A stretch of DNA of 64,000 nt from Helicobacter vulpis. GTDB lineage: Bacteria > Campylobacterota > Campylobacteria > Campylobacterales > Helicobacteraceae. Below are positions 40,013 to 48,762 of the stretch, one piece after another. Each line of letters starts with the position of its first letter. Position 1 is the stretch's first letter. A model generated the notes under the pieces. The model worked only from the letters and a program-made list of their open reading frames with translations, did no database searches and was not told the DNA's origin. The position numbers were made by a program, and so were the translations under genes. The stretch lies in assembly GCF_003660395.1 (NCBI RefSeq), contig NZ_QXQT01000002.1, positions 1-64,000 on the forward strand, written 5' to 3'.

Positions 40013-40936
40013 CTATAGAGTGGCGCGCTCCATAAAGCGCGGGCGCAAAAAATCATTCATCCCCGCGTCCACCACCACAAAGTTTTTCTTAGCCCCGGGC
40101 TTGACATACTGCACTTGGGTTACCAACACTCCACTATCTGCTACAATCCTGCGCCCGGGCTCACAGATTAAGGTTAAGTCTAGTTTTTGCGCCGCGCTTT
40201 TAAGGGGCTGGGCGTAATCTAGGATACTAATAGCACCCCTCCCCTCATCCACGCCTAACCCCCCGCCCATGTCTAAAAACTTGAGTTCTACCCCGCTAGC
40301 GATCAAAAAACGCGCTAAGGCGCTCATCTTTTGGCTCGCCTCTTTGATCGGTTCTAACTCAATGAGTTGGGAGCCAATATGACAATGCAAGCCCACCGGT
40401 TCTAAAAAGGGGGATTGTTTGGCAAACATGAACATTTGCACGGCTTCTTTTTCCTCCACCCCAAATTTATTTTCCCATAGACCGGTGGAGATGTGGGGGT
40501 GGGTTTGCGCGTCAATATTAGGATTGATGCGCACGCTGATTCGTGCGGGGGTGTTGCTCTCTGTAGCGATGCGCTCGATGAGTCGCAATTCCTCAAAGGA
40601 CTCCACATTCAAGAATAAAATCTTGCTCTCTAGGGCTTCTATAATCTCGCTCTCTAGCTTGCCCACCCCGCTAAAGATGATCTTATAGGGGGGGATGCCC
40701 GCTAAAAGCGCCTTGCGCACCTCATAGATAGAAACACAATCCCCCCCCGCCCCCAAGCGCGCCAAATGGGCTAACAAGCTCAAATTAGAATTGGCTTTCA
40801 AGGCGTAACAGATGAGGGATTTAGCCCCGCTAAAGGCGTTTTTAAAGTCTAAAAACGCTGTTTTGATTTGATCAAAATCGTAGAGATAAAAGGGGGTGGG
40901 GTGTGTCGCCACAATGGGCGCGATGTCTAAATTCAA
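40013..40936 (-). pseudogene. lysA: Diaminopimelate decarboxylase, N-terminal part before a frameshift
   Basis: LysA makes lysine from meso-DAP. The 307-residue frame holds the PLP barrel: CYALKANSN (PLP lysine), GVGKLESEI, HCHIGSQ, DMGGGLGV and CEPGRRIVADSGVL. It goes off frame right after AGMNDFLRP. Adding one base near 40033-40037 would continue into ALYGARHSIEVL, the conserved next segment, in the frame of the gene downstream. LysA should be essential, so a sequencing error is as likely as a real mutation. The start is a TTG overlapping the oorC stop. Confidence 0.88.
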
Positions 40937-41499
40937 GAGATTTTCTTTGCTTCTAACGCCTTGAGCGCGTGCGCTTCCCCAATTTCAAAGGCTTTTTTAT
41001 TCAGCTCTGCCACTTTAGCGGGCACTTTGGCAACCATCGTTTCAATCACTTGGGCGCGATCCACGCAATCCATGAGGGTGATAGTGATGGCTAGGGCAAC
41101 CACAGATTGGGTGATGATATTGCCCACCTCATCTTTGGCGATGCTGATAATGGGGATTTTATAGAGTTTAAACTTGGCTTCATCCTCTGGGGTGGGGTGT
41201 ACTAAGTTGGGATCAACCACCACCACGCCCCCCTCTTTGACATCGCCTTTAAAAAGGTTGTAGCTGCTTTGCGCCACAGAGAGCATAAAATCAATCTCTC
41301 CCTCTTTGGCATAGGGGTAAATGATCTGTGCAGCGCTCAAAATAATGTCCACTTTAGTAGGGCCGCCCCTCACTTGGCTCGTGTAGGTAGAAGTCTTTGT
41401 GCCAAAGCCCCCGCTAGCGATCTTAGCTTCGGCTAAAATCTCCCCCGCCAACAAGACCCCCTGCCCGCCCACGCCTGTAAAACGCAATTCTAAACTCAT
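40933..41499 (-). CDS. oorC: 2-oxoglutarate:acceptor oxidoreductase, gamma subunit
   Basis: Part of the four-subunit enzyme that replaces 2-oxoglutarate dehydrogenase in Helicobacter and passes electrons to flavodoxin or ferredoxin. It has 188 residues, starting with ELRFTGVGGQGVLLAGEILAEA, the gamma-domain signature. Last gene of oorDABC, 2 bp after oorB. Confidence 0.93.
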   Translation of the reverse strand: MSLELRFTGVGGQGVLLAGEILAEAKIASGGFGTKTSTYTSQVRGGPTKVDIILSAAQIIYPYAKEGEIDFMLSVAQSSYNLFKGDVKEGGVVVVDPNLVHPTPEDEAKFKLYKIPIISIAKDEVGNIITQSVVALAITITLMDCVDRAQVIETMVAKVPAKVAELNKKAFEIGEAHALKALEAKKIS

Positions 41500-41501
41500 G
41501 G

Positions 41502-42329
41502 CTAGCTCCTCTCTTTCTTAGAAGCTTTGGCGATCACGCCTTCATAAGCCTGACAATACTCCATTTTAGAAGTGTCTTGTTTGAGTACACCAGTGGGGTA
41601 CTTGCCCTCCCTCTCCTCAGGGCTTAACGCCTCGTATTGGCGTTTGCTCACCAAGCGGGATTGAATCCATGCCAAAGTTTGAGCCGCTTCGCCCATTTTG
41701 TTTTTGCGCCCCAAATTGATATGGCAATTGCTATGCACATCCACAAAGCTAAAGCCCTTATGGCTAAAGCCCTCCGCTAGCGTGCGCTCCAATCTTTTAG
41801 GGTCTAACACACTCTCGCGCGCGACAAAGCTCGCCCCGGCTGCCATCGTGACTTCACAGGGGTCAAAGTGGTTATCAATATTGCCACTTTGGGCGGTAAC
41901 CGTCCACATCCCATTAGGGGTGGTGGGGGAGGTTTGCGAATTGGTGAGCCCATAGATGAAGTTATTGACCAAGACCAAGTTCAGATCAATATTGCGCCTG
42001 CAGGCATGGATGGTGTGGTTGCCGCCAATGGCAAAGCTATCCCCATCTCCAGAAACCACGATGACATGTTTTTTAGAGTTGGCTAACTTGATCCCAGTGG
42101 CGTAAGCCAACGCGCGCCCATGTGTGGTGTGCACGGTGTTGCAATTCACATACGAGCTCATCCGCCCGCTACACCCAATCCCACTCACCAAGCACACATC
42201 GTCCATATTCCAGCCCAAGCTATCAATGGCGCGGATAATGCACTTCAAGATCACCCCATCCCCACAGCCCCAACACCATAGCGTGGGGGTTTTATCCACA
42301 CGCAAATACTCATCATAATTAAACGCCAT
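41502..42329 (-). CDS. oorB: 2-oxoglutarate:acceptor oxidoreductase, beta subunit
   Basis: The TPP-binding subunit of the OOR complex, 275 residues. It has WCWGCGDG near the N-terminus, the TPP/Mg site GDGDSFAIGGNHTIHACRRN, and NNFIYGLTNSQTSPTTPNG. It directly follows oorA with no gap. Confidence 0.95.
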   Translation of the reverse strand: MAFNYDEYLRVDKTPTLWCWGCGDGVILKCIIRAIDSLGWNMDDVCLVSGIGCSGRMSSYVNCNTVHTTHGRALAYATGIKLANSKKHVIVVSGDGDSFAIGGNHTIHACRRNIDLNLVLVNNFIYGLTNSQTSPTTPNGMWTVTAQSGNIDNHFDPCEVTMAAGASFVARESVLDPKRLERTLAEGFSHKGFSFVDVHSNCHINLGRKNKMGEAAQTLAWIQSRLVSKRQYEALSPEEREGKYPTGVLKQDTSKMEYCQAYEGVIAKASKKERS

Positions 42330-43460
42330 TTATAGCTCCTTTATTTTGCGCGCGATCTGTCTGGGGGTAAAAGGTCTGCCATCGGCTTGTAGCAACGCCT
42401 CCACTCTGCGCCCCATAGCATGCTCAATTTCTAAAACATACTGCCCCTTATTGAGCTCGACCATGAGGATTTTCTCAAACCTTTTACCCAATTCTTCTAG
42501 CTGTTTGCGCGGGCTAGGCCACAGAGTGAGCGGGCGAAAAAAGCCAATTTTTTTAGCATACCCTTGTGCTTTTAAATCCCTTAGGGCTTCTTTGATAGCC
42601 AGCGCGCTAGAACCATAGCCAATAATAAGCACCTCTGCGTCCTCTAAATCCATCTCTTCATTTTTACTAAGAATGTCTAATTTAGAGTCAATCTTGTGAA
42701 AGAGTCGCTCGATGAGCGCGCCCCCAATTTGGGCGTCTTCGGTGGGGAAGCCAATGGGTCCATGGTGTAGCCCCGTGATGTGGTAGCGGTATCCCTTAAA
42801 AAAGGGGTTGAGAATGGCTGACTCGTCCATGGGCACGCCATAAGGTTGGTAATCCTTAGGGTCGCCCTCAAAGACGCGCCGATTCACTATGCCCTCTTGC
42901 ACCTCCTGTAAATCGGGTAATTGCACCCTGCCATACATGTGTCCAACGGTCTCATCTAAAAGCAAGAAGACCGGAGTCATGAGCATTTCTGCCAAATTGA
43001 AAGCGCGGATCGTTTCGCTATAGATTTCTTCTAAATTGCCCGGAGCCAAAGTTACGGATTTAAAATCCCCATGAGAGGGGTGTTTTAAAAAATTCACATC
43101 CCCTTGAGCGACCCTTGTGGGCATCCCTGTGGAGGGACCTGAGCGCATGACATCTACGATCACAAGGGGGGTTTCTGTCATGAACGCATAGCCGATCTGT
43201 TCTACTTTGAGAGAAATCCCCGGCCCCGAACTAGCTGTCATCGCCTTCACCCCGCTCATGCTAGCCCCTAGCGACACACACACCCCCCCAATCTCATCCT
43301 CCATTTGGATAAAATGCCCCCCGTGGGCGGGCAAGAGTTTGCTCATCGCATGCATGATGTCTGAGCTAGGCGTGATAGGATAGCCTCCAAAGAAGCGACA
43401 ACCCGCCTCAATGGCGGCTTTAGCGACTAAATCATTGCCATCAGAAATCACCTCCCTCAT
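42330..43460 (-). CDS. oorA: 2-oxoglutarate:acceptor oxidoreductase, alpha subunit
   Basis: 376 residues. FFGGYPITPSSDIMHAM is the pyrimidine-binding domain signature of this family, with ASMSGVKAMTASSGPGISL and GPSTGMPTRVAQGDV following. Its ATG overlaps the oorD stop (ATGA). Confidence 0.95.
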   Translation of the reverse strand: MREVISDGNDLVAKAAIEAGCRFFGGYPITPSSDIMHAMSKLLPAHGGHFIQMEDEIGGVCVSLGASMSGVKAMTASSGPGISLKVEQIGYAFMTETPLVIVDVMRSGPSTGMPTRVAQGDVNFLKHPSHGDFKSVTLAPGNLEEIYSETIRAFNLAEMLMTPVFLLLDETVGHMYGRVQLPDLQEVQEGIVNRRVFEGDPKDYQPYGVPMDESAILNPFFKGYRYHITGLHHGPIGFPTEDAQIGGALIERLFHKIDSKLDILSKNEEMDLEDAEVLIIGYGSSALAIKEALRDLKAQGYAKKIGFFRPLTLWPSPRKQLEELGKRFEKILMVELNKGQYVLEIEHAMGRRVEALLQADGRPFTPRQIARKIKEL

Positions 43461-43798
43461 TGACCCCTCCCCTGCGCAATCGATTCTTCTAAAAGCATGT
43501 AATGATTAGCCCGCACTCTCACGCCTCTCTCTTCTGCCTCTTTGGACACTTTAGCAAATTTAAACTCTTTCTTCTCCGCGACATAAATGGCAAAGTCCGG
43601 ACACCCCAGTTCGCATTTACAACACCCAATGCAACTTTCTGGGTAAGCCACCTTAGCGACCTTGCCTAGAATATGATCCAAGCGCACACCCATGCCAAGC
43701 ACCCCAGCCGGACACACCGACACGCATAAATCGCAACCCTTACAACGCGCCTCATTCACCCAAACGGGCACGCCTTGGGGGGCTACCATCTTAGACAT
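43457..43798 (-). CDS. oorD: 2-oxoglutarate:acceptor oxidoreductase, ferredoxin-like delta subunit
   Basis: A 113-residue 2[4Fe-4S] ferredoxin domain. The cluster motifs are CKGCDLCVSVCP and CIGCCKCELGCP. The start chosen is the ATG at 43798, which follows AAGGAGTGTTG; the open frame extends upstream of that site. First gene of the oorDABC operon. Confidence 0.94.
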   Translation of the reverse strand: MSKMVAPQGVPVWVNEARCKGCDLCVSVCPAGVLGMGVRLDHILGKVAKVAYPESCIGCCKCELGCPDFAIYVAEKKEFKFAKVSKEAEERGVRVRANHYMLLEESIAQGRGQ

Positions 43799-43868
43799 CA
43801 ACACTCCTTGATACACAGACAGATTTGGAGGCTCGATCTTAGCATTTTAATGTTAAAGATTGGTAAGG

Positions 43869-44138
43869 TTAAGAACTAAATTCAGATTGGCTCTCCACAT
43901 TCTGCAGCCAAATAAAGACTTCTACCACGCTAGAATACAACTCAGGGGGGATGGGGGTGTCTAGGCGCACATCTAACAAGGATTGTACCAACGCCTCATT
44001 GCAAAACAAGGGTACATCAAAGGCCTTGGCTTTCTCTATGATGGCGCGTGCAATCTCCCCCACCCCACTAGCCACCACCTTAGGCGCGCTATCCCGCCCC
44101 ACATTGTAAGCCAACGCGACCGCTTTAGGGAGCGCCAT
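43869..44138 (-). CDS. flhX: FlhB-like C-terminal domain protein
   Basis: 89 residues from the ATG at 44138. ALPKAVALAYNVGRDSAPKVVASG and VPLFCNEALVQSLLDV match the cytoplasmic end of the flagellar export protein FlhB after its self-cleavage site. There is no membrane domain. Stand-alone FlhB tails (FlhX, HP1575) are known in Helicobacter and can partly substitute for the real one. It is coupled to ribE (TGATG). Confidence 0.87.
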   Translation of the reverse strand: MALPKAVALAYNVGRDSAPKVVASGVGEIARAIIEKAKAFDVPLFCNEALVQSLLDVRLDTPIPPELYSSVVEVFIWLQNVESQSEFSS

Positions 44139-44758
44139 CAATACCCCATTACGATCGCATCCACATCGCGCCAACTTAAGGCAGAGCGGGGCGTTTTGCC
44201 CAAGAGATGCGCCACAGAGCGTACCAAGAGATCGCTTTCTAAATTCACCCGCCGCCCTTTTTTGTAGCTAGAAAATAGGGTATTTTCAAAGGTGTAGGGG
44301 ATGATGCTCAGGCTAAAGCTCTGGGTGTCCAGCGCGCTAAGGGTGAGGCTCACACCATCTAGGGCAATCGAACCCTTGGGGATACAGAGTTGCAAAAAAT
44401 GCCTAGGGGCTTGGACTTGCACACAAACCTGATTGGCATCGGGTTTGATGGCTGCGATCGTGCCAATCCCATCTACATGCCCTTGTACAAAATGCCCATC
44501 AAGGCGATCGTTTAACTTTAAAGCCGGCTCAATGTGCACGCGCGCATGGGGGGAGTAGTTTTCTAGGGCGATTTGGGTTTGGGTGTGCGCGCTGAGCTCT
44601 AAGGCAAAGCCCCCCTTAAAAAGCCCAATCACGGTCAAACACGCTCCATTGACCGCGATGCTATCGCCCAGCTTGGGACAATAAGGGCTTAAAATCTCTA
44701 AGACATTATGGCTAAAAGCTTTGATAAGGGCAATCTGGTGGATGACTCCGCTAAACAT
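44138..44758 (-). CDS. ribE: Riboflavin synthase alpha chain
   Basis: Combines two lumazine molecules to give riboflavin. It has 206 residues with the usual internal duplication: MFSGVI, SIAVNGACLTV and GHFVQGHVDG in the first barrel, and GSIALDGVSLTLS in the second. AAGGAAACTCT precedes the ATG. ribE next to flhX is the H. pylori order (HP1574-HP1575). Confidence 0.94.
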   Translation of the reverse strand: MFSGVIHQIALIKAFSHNVLEILSPYCPKLGDSIAVNGACLTVIGLFKGGFALELSAHTQTQIALENYSPHARVHIEPALKLNDRLDGHFVQGHVDGIGTIAAIKPDANQVCVQVQAPRHFLQLCIPKGSIALDGVSLTLSALDTQSFSLSIIPYTFENTLFSSYKKGRRVNLESDLLVRSVAHLLGKTPRSALSWRDVDAIVMGY

Positions 44759-44797
44759 AGAGTTTCCTTAATAGAGATTTAATGCATATCTTTTAGG

Positions 44798-44803
44798 ATT
44801 ATA
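44798..44803 (-). promoter_or_regulatory. -10 box of ribE-flhX
   Basis: TATAAT on the minus strand about 40 nt upstream of the ribE ATG, in an AT-rich stretch. Confidence 0.55.
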
Positions 44804-44898
44804 ATATAATTTCGTAGAATGAGTTCTAGTGTTTAGAGGGGAGGGCCATCTCCATAGCTTTAAGGGTATTTCCAATAGGGTGCGCGTAGGCGGTAGAA

Positions 44899-45141
44899 AT
44901 GAGCCTAGTGGCCTTTAGATACATGGTAGATCGCAAGGAGATGATCAGAGCTATAACAAGCCGGCAAGCGCGGTATGCGCGAAGCCGTTGCGCAGTAGTT
45001 GCGGTAATACCCGGCGCAACGGGGTTAAACATTCTGTTCAACCCCGGCATGTATCAAAAAGGCGTTTTTGGCGATGCAAAAGATAGCTTTGTATCCATTG
45101 AGAACATCATCCTTACGATCAAGGAGAAACAATGGCATTAA
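44899..45141 (+). pseudogene. Prophage-like gene fragment carrying palindromic element A
   Basis: An 80-codon frame. The middle 30 codons are supplied by the palindromic element (44959-45049), which keeps the frame open. The end (from MYQKGVFGDAKDSFVSIENI) looks native and overlaps the next gene's ATG, like a phage gene cluster. No complete family recognised. On the opposite strand a frame ending ISTAYAHPIGNTLKAMEM (44826-45050) is also plausible, so the coding strand left of the element is uncertain. Confidence 0.35.
44959..45049 (+). repeat. Palindromic element, copy A (full length)
   Basis: The outer stem is GCCGG/CCGGC. Arm 1 has stem CGCG/CGCG around loop GTATG. The central stem CCGTTGCGC (44985-44993) pairs with GCGCAACGG (45014-45022) around a 20-nt loop. 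Arm 3 has an 8-bp stem GGTTAAAC/GTTCAACC (one mismatch) around loop ATTCT. The whole folds as a four-way junction. It lies in frame within a coding sequence and is preceded by ACA. Confidence 0.8.
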
Positions 45142-45338
45142 AACCTTTGGTTTTAGAAAAGAGGGTATTTACTTTTAGAGACGGACAACGCGTAGGACTC
45201 AACGAACCCACATTGCTCCCTGCAAAAGAAGTCAACGGCTCAATGACGAGATCGCCCGTATCTCACCGCCAAAAAACCCTTACCACTGACTCAGAAACCA
45301 TCTATCTTAGAAACAATGATATTCCTTTAGTTATTTAA
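45132..45338 (+). CDS. Small hypothetical (prophage-like) protein
   Basis: 68 residues, basic. It overlaps the preceding fragment and follows an AAGGAG-like site, so it is a plausible phage structural or morphogenesis gene. No family recognised. It converges with the dehydrogenase gene, overlapping it by 8 bp. Confidence 0.4.
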   Translation: MALKPLVLEKRVFTFRDGQRVGLNEPTLLPAKEVNGSMTRSPVSHRQKTLTTDSETIYLRNNDIPLVI

Positions 45339-46077
45339 CCACTAATTGTGAAAAAGTTTGATTGATTGGCATAATTTCAACGCTGTTGATATTGACATGC
45401 AATGGTTGTTTGTAAATCCACAGCACAATATTTGCAATATCTTGTGGCTTGAGAGTTGTTTTGTTCTCATAGACAGCTTTAGCTTTTTCTCTATTACCTT
45501 TAAAGCGCACCAAACTAAAATCTGTTTCACTGCAAAGACCTGGCTCTATATTGCTTACTCTAATTTTAGTCCCAATTAAATCCGCTCTTAAGTTTAAAGA
45601 AAATTGTTTTACAAAGGCTTTGCTAGCGCCATAGACATTGCCTCCAAGGTAGGGATAAGTTCCTGCAATAGAACCGATATTAATGATGGTTCCGGCATCG
45701 TTTTTAACCATTGAGGGCAATACAAGGCGGGTTATGCGTAATAACCCATTGATATTGGTTTCTACCATAGTTTCCCAATCGCTTAAATCGCATTCAAATG
45801 CTTTTTCTAAGCCTAAAGCTAATCCGGCGTTATTGATTAAACAATCAAGTTGTTTTGTTGTAGAGAAAATCTTATTGATCGCCTGTTGTGTGGCATTTTT
45901 ATCTTGAATATCAAAGCATAATGGGATAAAACTCTCGCGATAGCCATTTTGCAATTCTTCCAAAAGTTCTATGCGCCGACCTGTCCCAAAGACAATAAAG
46001 TTCTCTTCTAAGAAAGCTTTAGCAATTGCTAATCCAAGTCCAGAAGTCGTACCAGTAACCAAAATATACTTTTTCAT
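45331..46077 (-). CDS. Short-chain dehydrogenase/reductase
   Basis: 248 residues of the classical SDR family. NAD(P)-binding TGTTSGLGLAIA, the NNAG motif (LINNAGLALG), the active-site serine in NIGSIAG and YGASK are all in place. RR after TG suggests NADP. It resembles YdfG-like 3-hydroxyacid dehydrogenases. It is clearly more AT-rich than the core genes and starts the AT-rich cargo segment that runs to about 47.9 kb. Substrate unknown. Confidence 0.88.
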   Translation of the reverse strand: MKKYILVTGTTSGLGLAIAKAFLEENFIVFGTGRRIELLEELQNGYRESFIPLCFDIQDKNATQQAINKIFSTTKQLDCLINNAGLALGLEKAFECDLSDWETMVETNINGLLRITRLVLPSMVKNDAGTIINIGSIAGTYPYLGGNVYGASKAFVKQFSLNLRADLIGTKIRVSNIEPGLCSETDFSLVRFKGNREKAKAVYENKTTLKPQDIANIVLWIYKQPLHVNINSVEIMPINQTFSQLVVK

Positions 46078-46196
46078 AGCCCGTTTTTTCCTTGTTTGCT
46101 AAATAAGAATTGCTTTTATTGTATCAGAATAAAGAAAATATTACTAAGGGTGTTACTAAAAAGAATAATATGAATAAGGCAACTCTGTGAATAATT

Positions 46197-47032
46197 GTGT
46201 TATATGAAGAGGCTTTAAGATACGTTGAAGCGCATAAGTTGGTTGAGAAATATGCATTGCTGTGTGATGAATTCCACAAAAACGATTTTATAGTAACAAA
46301 TTTGGAGATAGATACAGTGCTTCCAAAAACTCTTATTGATAATGGTTTTGTGGACAACAATAAGATTAGGCAATCGGTTTTAAGGGCTCATGTCGATAAA
46401 CATTGCATCTGGAATATATCCTGTTGTGTACGAAGGTGAAAACAATGGTCAGTTAATTCGAAATGTATGTCCCACGATAAAGGCGCAAGAGCATATTAGT
46501 TCTCATGGTTCTCAATATGATTTTTTCCCGTGTTGATAATCAAAATTTACCAATTACTGGAGAATGTTGTGATGACAATATTGGTAAATGTCCAAATTCA
46601 TTAAGTTTATTGGCGTTAAGGAGTCAAGAAAATGTATACACAAGTACCATACTGTTAGATGATATTTTAAGCTTATTGGATGCCAGTACCATTGACGTAC
46701 TTCAAAGGCCAATTTTTGTAGTTAGGTGTCCAGGTTCATTTGAATGTGACAATATTTTCGTGAATAATTTACCATTGCTATGCGAGTTAGGCGGAAAGTT
46801 TTATTCTCGTTTTGATTACCATAATATATCAACAAAAGATAGTAGGGGAGTGGTGGCATTGGAAAAGTTTAAGAGTGTTTCTTTGGAAGAAAAATTATGG
46901 AAAAGATTTTTACTCGAGCCGGGTCAAGTTATAGTGTTTAATAATCAAAGAACGCTTCATACTAGAAATAAATTTTCTCCCAAATTAAATGGTGAAGATA
47001 GTGTGGTTATCGAGATTATTTGGGGTTTTTGA
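46197..47032 (+). pseudogene. Broken Fe(II)/2-oxoglutarate oxygenase (TauD/clavaminate-synthase-like)
   Basis: Two single-base shifts split the gene. The first frame (VLYEEALRYVEAHK...) goes off near 46390, a second frame carries SINIASGIYPVVYEGENN to 46530, and a third continues from VDNQNLPITGE to the end. The last part contains PGQVIVFNNQRTLHTRNKF, the distal His and Arg site of this fold. The HxD region falls in the damaged part (HGSQYDFFPRVD). Low GC marks it as transferred. The protein would have been about 275 residues; related enzymes hydroxylate amino acids or sulfonates. Confidence 0.65.
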
Positions 47033-47098
47033 AAAGCCAGTTTCTACGATGTTTGTGTCAAAAAAATGTGGGCATCATCTTAAAATAAAGGCCTAATT

Positions 47099-47901
47099 TT
47101 GGTTTATGTTGAAAGTAGTTTGATTTCTGATTTCTTGTGGATTGGTATATTATTGTTGGTTGTTGCCTCATTTGTAGCTGGTTATATCGACTCGATATCT
47201 GGGGGAGCTGGTTTAATATTGATTCCGGCCTTTATGCTGGTTGGCTTACCACCTCAACTAGCTTTGGAACAAGAAAAATTAGTTAGCACTATAGGCACAT
47301 TAGCTGCAATAAGAAACTTTGTTAAAAAATAATTCTATCGTATGGAAAATAGCGTTTTATGGAATAATTGCATCTCTTGTTGGAGCTTTTGTAGGAGCAA
47401 AAGCCATACTCATTTTGGATTCAGGTTATTTCTCATGTTATTGTTTGTTTTCTTCCGATAGGTCTTTTGATTGCGTTTGTAAAAGGAAGATTTAACCCTA
47501 GAGATCAAAGCCAAGAAAATATTTCTATTTCTATACCTAGAACATTGAGTTGTTGTTTTGTTGTTGGTTTTTACGATGGTTTTTTTGGTCCTGGGACTGG
47601 TAGCTTGTTTATTATTATCTTAGTTTTATTTAACCGATTAAATTTATTGCAATCATCAGCTACATCAAAAATTTTTAATTTCTCATCAAACATTGGAGCT
47701 TTTATTGTTTTTCTTATAGGTGGTCATATGAACTTTTTAATTGGCGTTCCTATGATTATTGCAAGTTTGCTAGGCAATCATTTTGGCAGTGTTCATGCAA
47801 TAAAAACAAGTGGTTTGATTGTTAGAAAGGTGTTATTTATTACAGTTTTGTTAATGATAATTACTTTGATAGTTCAATTTATAAAAAATAATGCAGTTTA
47901 A
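47099..47901 (+). pseudogene. Broken TauE/SafE (TSUP) family transporter
   Basis: The N-terminal frame (VASFVAGYIDSISGGAGLILIPAFMLVGLPP) is the family signature. It breaks at an A6 run near 47325 (..NFVKK stop, but one frame over gives NNSIVWKIAFYGIIASLVGAFVGAK). It breaks again near 47430, after which SHVIVCFLPIGLLIAFVKG resumes. The C-terminal repeat has VGFYDGFFGPGTGSLFII. Undamaged it would be an eight-helix sulfonate or organic anion exporter of about 255 residues. It lies just after the TauD-like relic. Confidence 0.75.
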
Positions 47902-48078
47902 GCCATTGAGATTTCCATATTGCATAGCTTATAACTTCTCCCGTTTTCTAGTTTTTGATTGCATTCCCTGATCTTTCTATCCAGCTGTGTTGTTTTTGTA
48001 TGAAGGTCTCTTGTTTTTTTTGTTCCACTCGCTTTAAAAGTCGTTCATTCTTTGCGCACAGCAAACCCCTTAAAATAG
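47902..48078. other. Intergenic stretch between the transporter relic and the methylase relic
   Basis: No convincing gene. A short charged frame on the minus strand (about 48050-47950, containing KNERLLKRVEQKKQE) could be a fragment, but there is nothing to identify it. AT content falls back toward the chromosome's norm near 48060. Confidence 0.4.
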
Positions 48079-48098
48079 ATTGGCATCCTCGCTGGACA

Positions 48099-48142
48099 AG
48101 CCGGCAAGCACGGTATGCGTGAAGTCGTTGCGCAACCCGGCT
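48099..48142 (+). repeat. Palindromic element, copy B (short form)
   Basis: AGCCGG, then arm 1 with stem CACG/CGTG around loop GTATG, then TCGTTGCGCAAC, then CCGGCT. Relative to copy A the central loop and arm 3 are missing. Arm 1 differs from A by a paired change (G to A and C to T) that keeps the stem. Preceded by ACA, in frame with the methylase. Confidence 0.7.
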
Positions 48143-48376
48143 ATGGGGATGGCAAAGACCAGCGTATATGGATTGCGTGGGTGGGTTTTATTTTTGCCCA
48201 AATAGAGCGCATTTTAAAGCCGGGTGGGTATTTCTTTAGCTTCATTGATTGGCGCATGTTGCCCGCCCTTTCTGATAGTATCCAGTTGGCAGACTTGGCC
48301 TGGCGGGGTATCATTGTGTGGGATAAGGGTCGTTCTGCTAGACCCTTTCCTAATGGCTTTAAACAACAATGCGACA

Positions 48377-48473
48377 AGCCGGACTTAAGCAGAATGCTTA
48401 AGTCCGTTGCGCAGCTATGGTTATATATCCGTGTACGGCGCAACGGGACGCAGTATTCTACTGCGCCCCGGCT
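48377..48473 (+). repeat. Palindromic element, copy C (full length)
   Basis: Outer AGCCGG/CCGGCT. Arm 1 is a perfect 8-bp stem ACTTAAGC/GCTTAAGT around AGAAT. The central CCGTTGCGC (48404-48412) pairs with GCGCAACGG (48438-48446) around 25 nt. Arm 3 is GACGCAGT/ACTGCGCC (one mismatch) around ATTCT. It is 97 bp long, preceded by ACA, and encodes about 32 residues in frame inside the methylase. Confidence 0.85.
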
Positions 48474-48609
48474 AGCCCAAAAGCCCCTAGAGGTGCTCAA
48501 GCATTGTTTAGAAGTCTTGCCTAGGGGCTCAGTGGTGTTAGATTGTTTTTGTGGCTCAGGGAGCACAGGGGTGGCATGCGCGCAATTGGACTTAGATTTT
48601 ATTGGGGCG

Positions 48610-48690
48610 AGCCGGCAAGAAACAGACGAGCCGGGGTAAATCAGAATGATTTGCCCCGTTTACGAGCACAAGCTTAAGCCCGTTTGCGAG
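48610..48690 (+). repeat. Palindromic element, copy E (partial/compound)
   Basis: AGCCGG occurs at 48610 and again at 48629. After the second comes a hairpin with ten pairs, one of them G-T (GGGGTAAATC/GATTTGCCCC), around AGAAT at 48633-48657. Then CCGTTTACGAG (48656-48666), a 13-nt spacer with GCTTAAGC, and CCGTTTGCGAG (48680-48690). The right half of the element is absent. It breaks the methylase frame. Confidence 0.65.
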
Positions 48691-48762
48691 GGCAGAAGAG
48701 TGCGGAGTATGCTAAGATCGCGAAAGAAAATTTAGCAAAAGCACTAGATAGGGGGTTGTTTA

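Noticed and set aside
44959-45049. Element copies as tRNA genes
   Set aside because: The size and four-way fold resemble a tRNA, but there is no TTC loop, no anticodon arm of 5+7 nt, no CCA-like end and the stems differ in length.
45331-47901. AT-rich segment as an insertion sequence or transposon
   Set aside because: No transposase or terminal inverted repeats beyond the palindromic elements; the content is metabolic.
47905-48060. Minus-strand charged frame as a transposase or mobilisation gene
   Set aside because: Too short and no recognisable motif.
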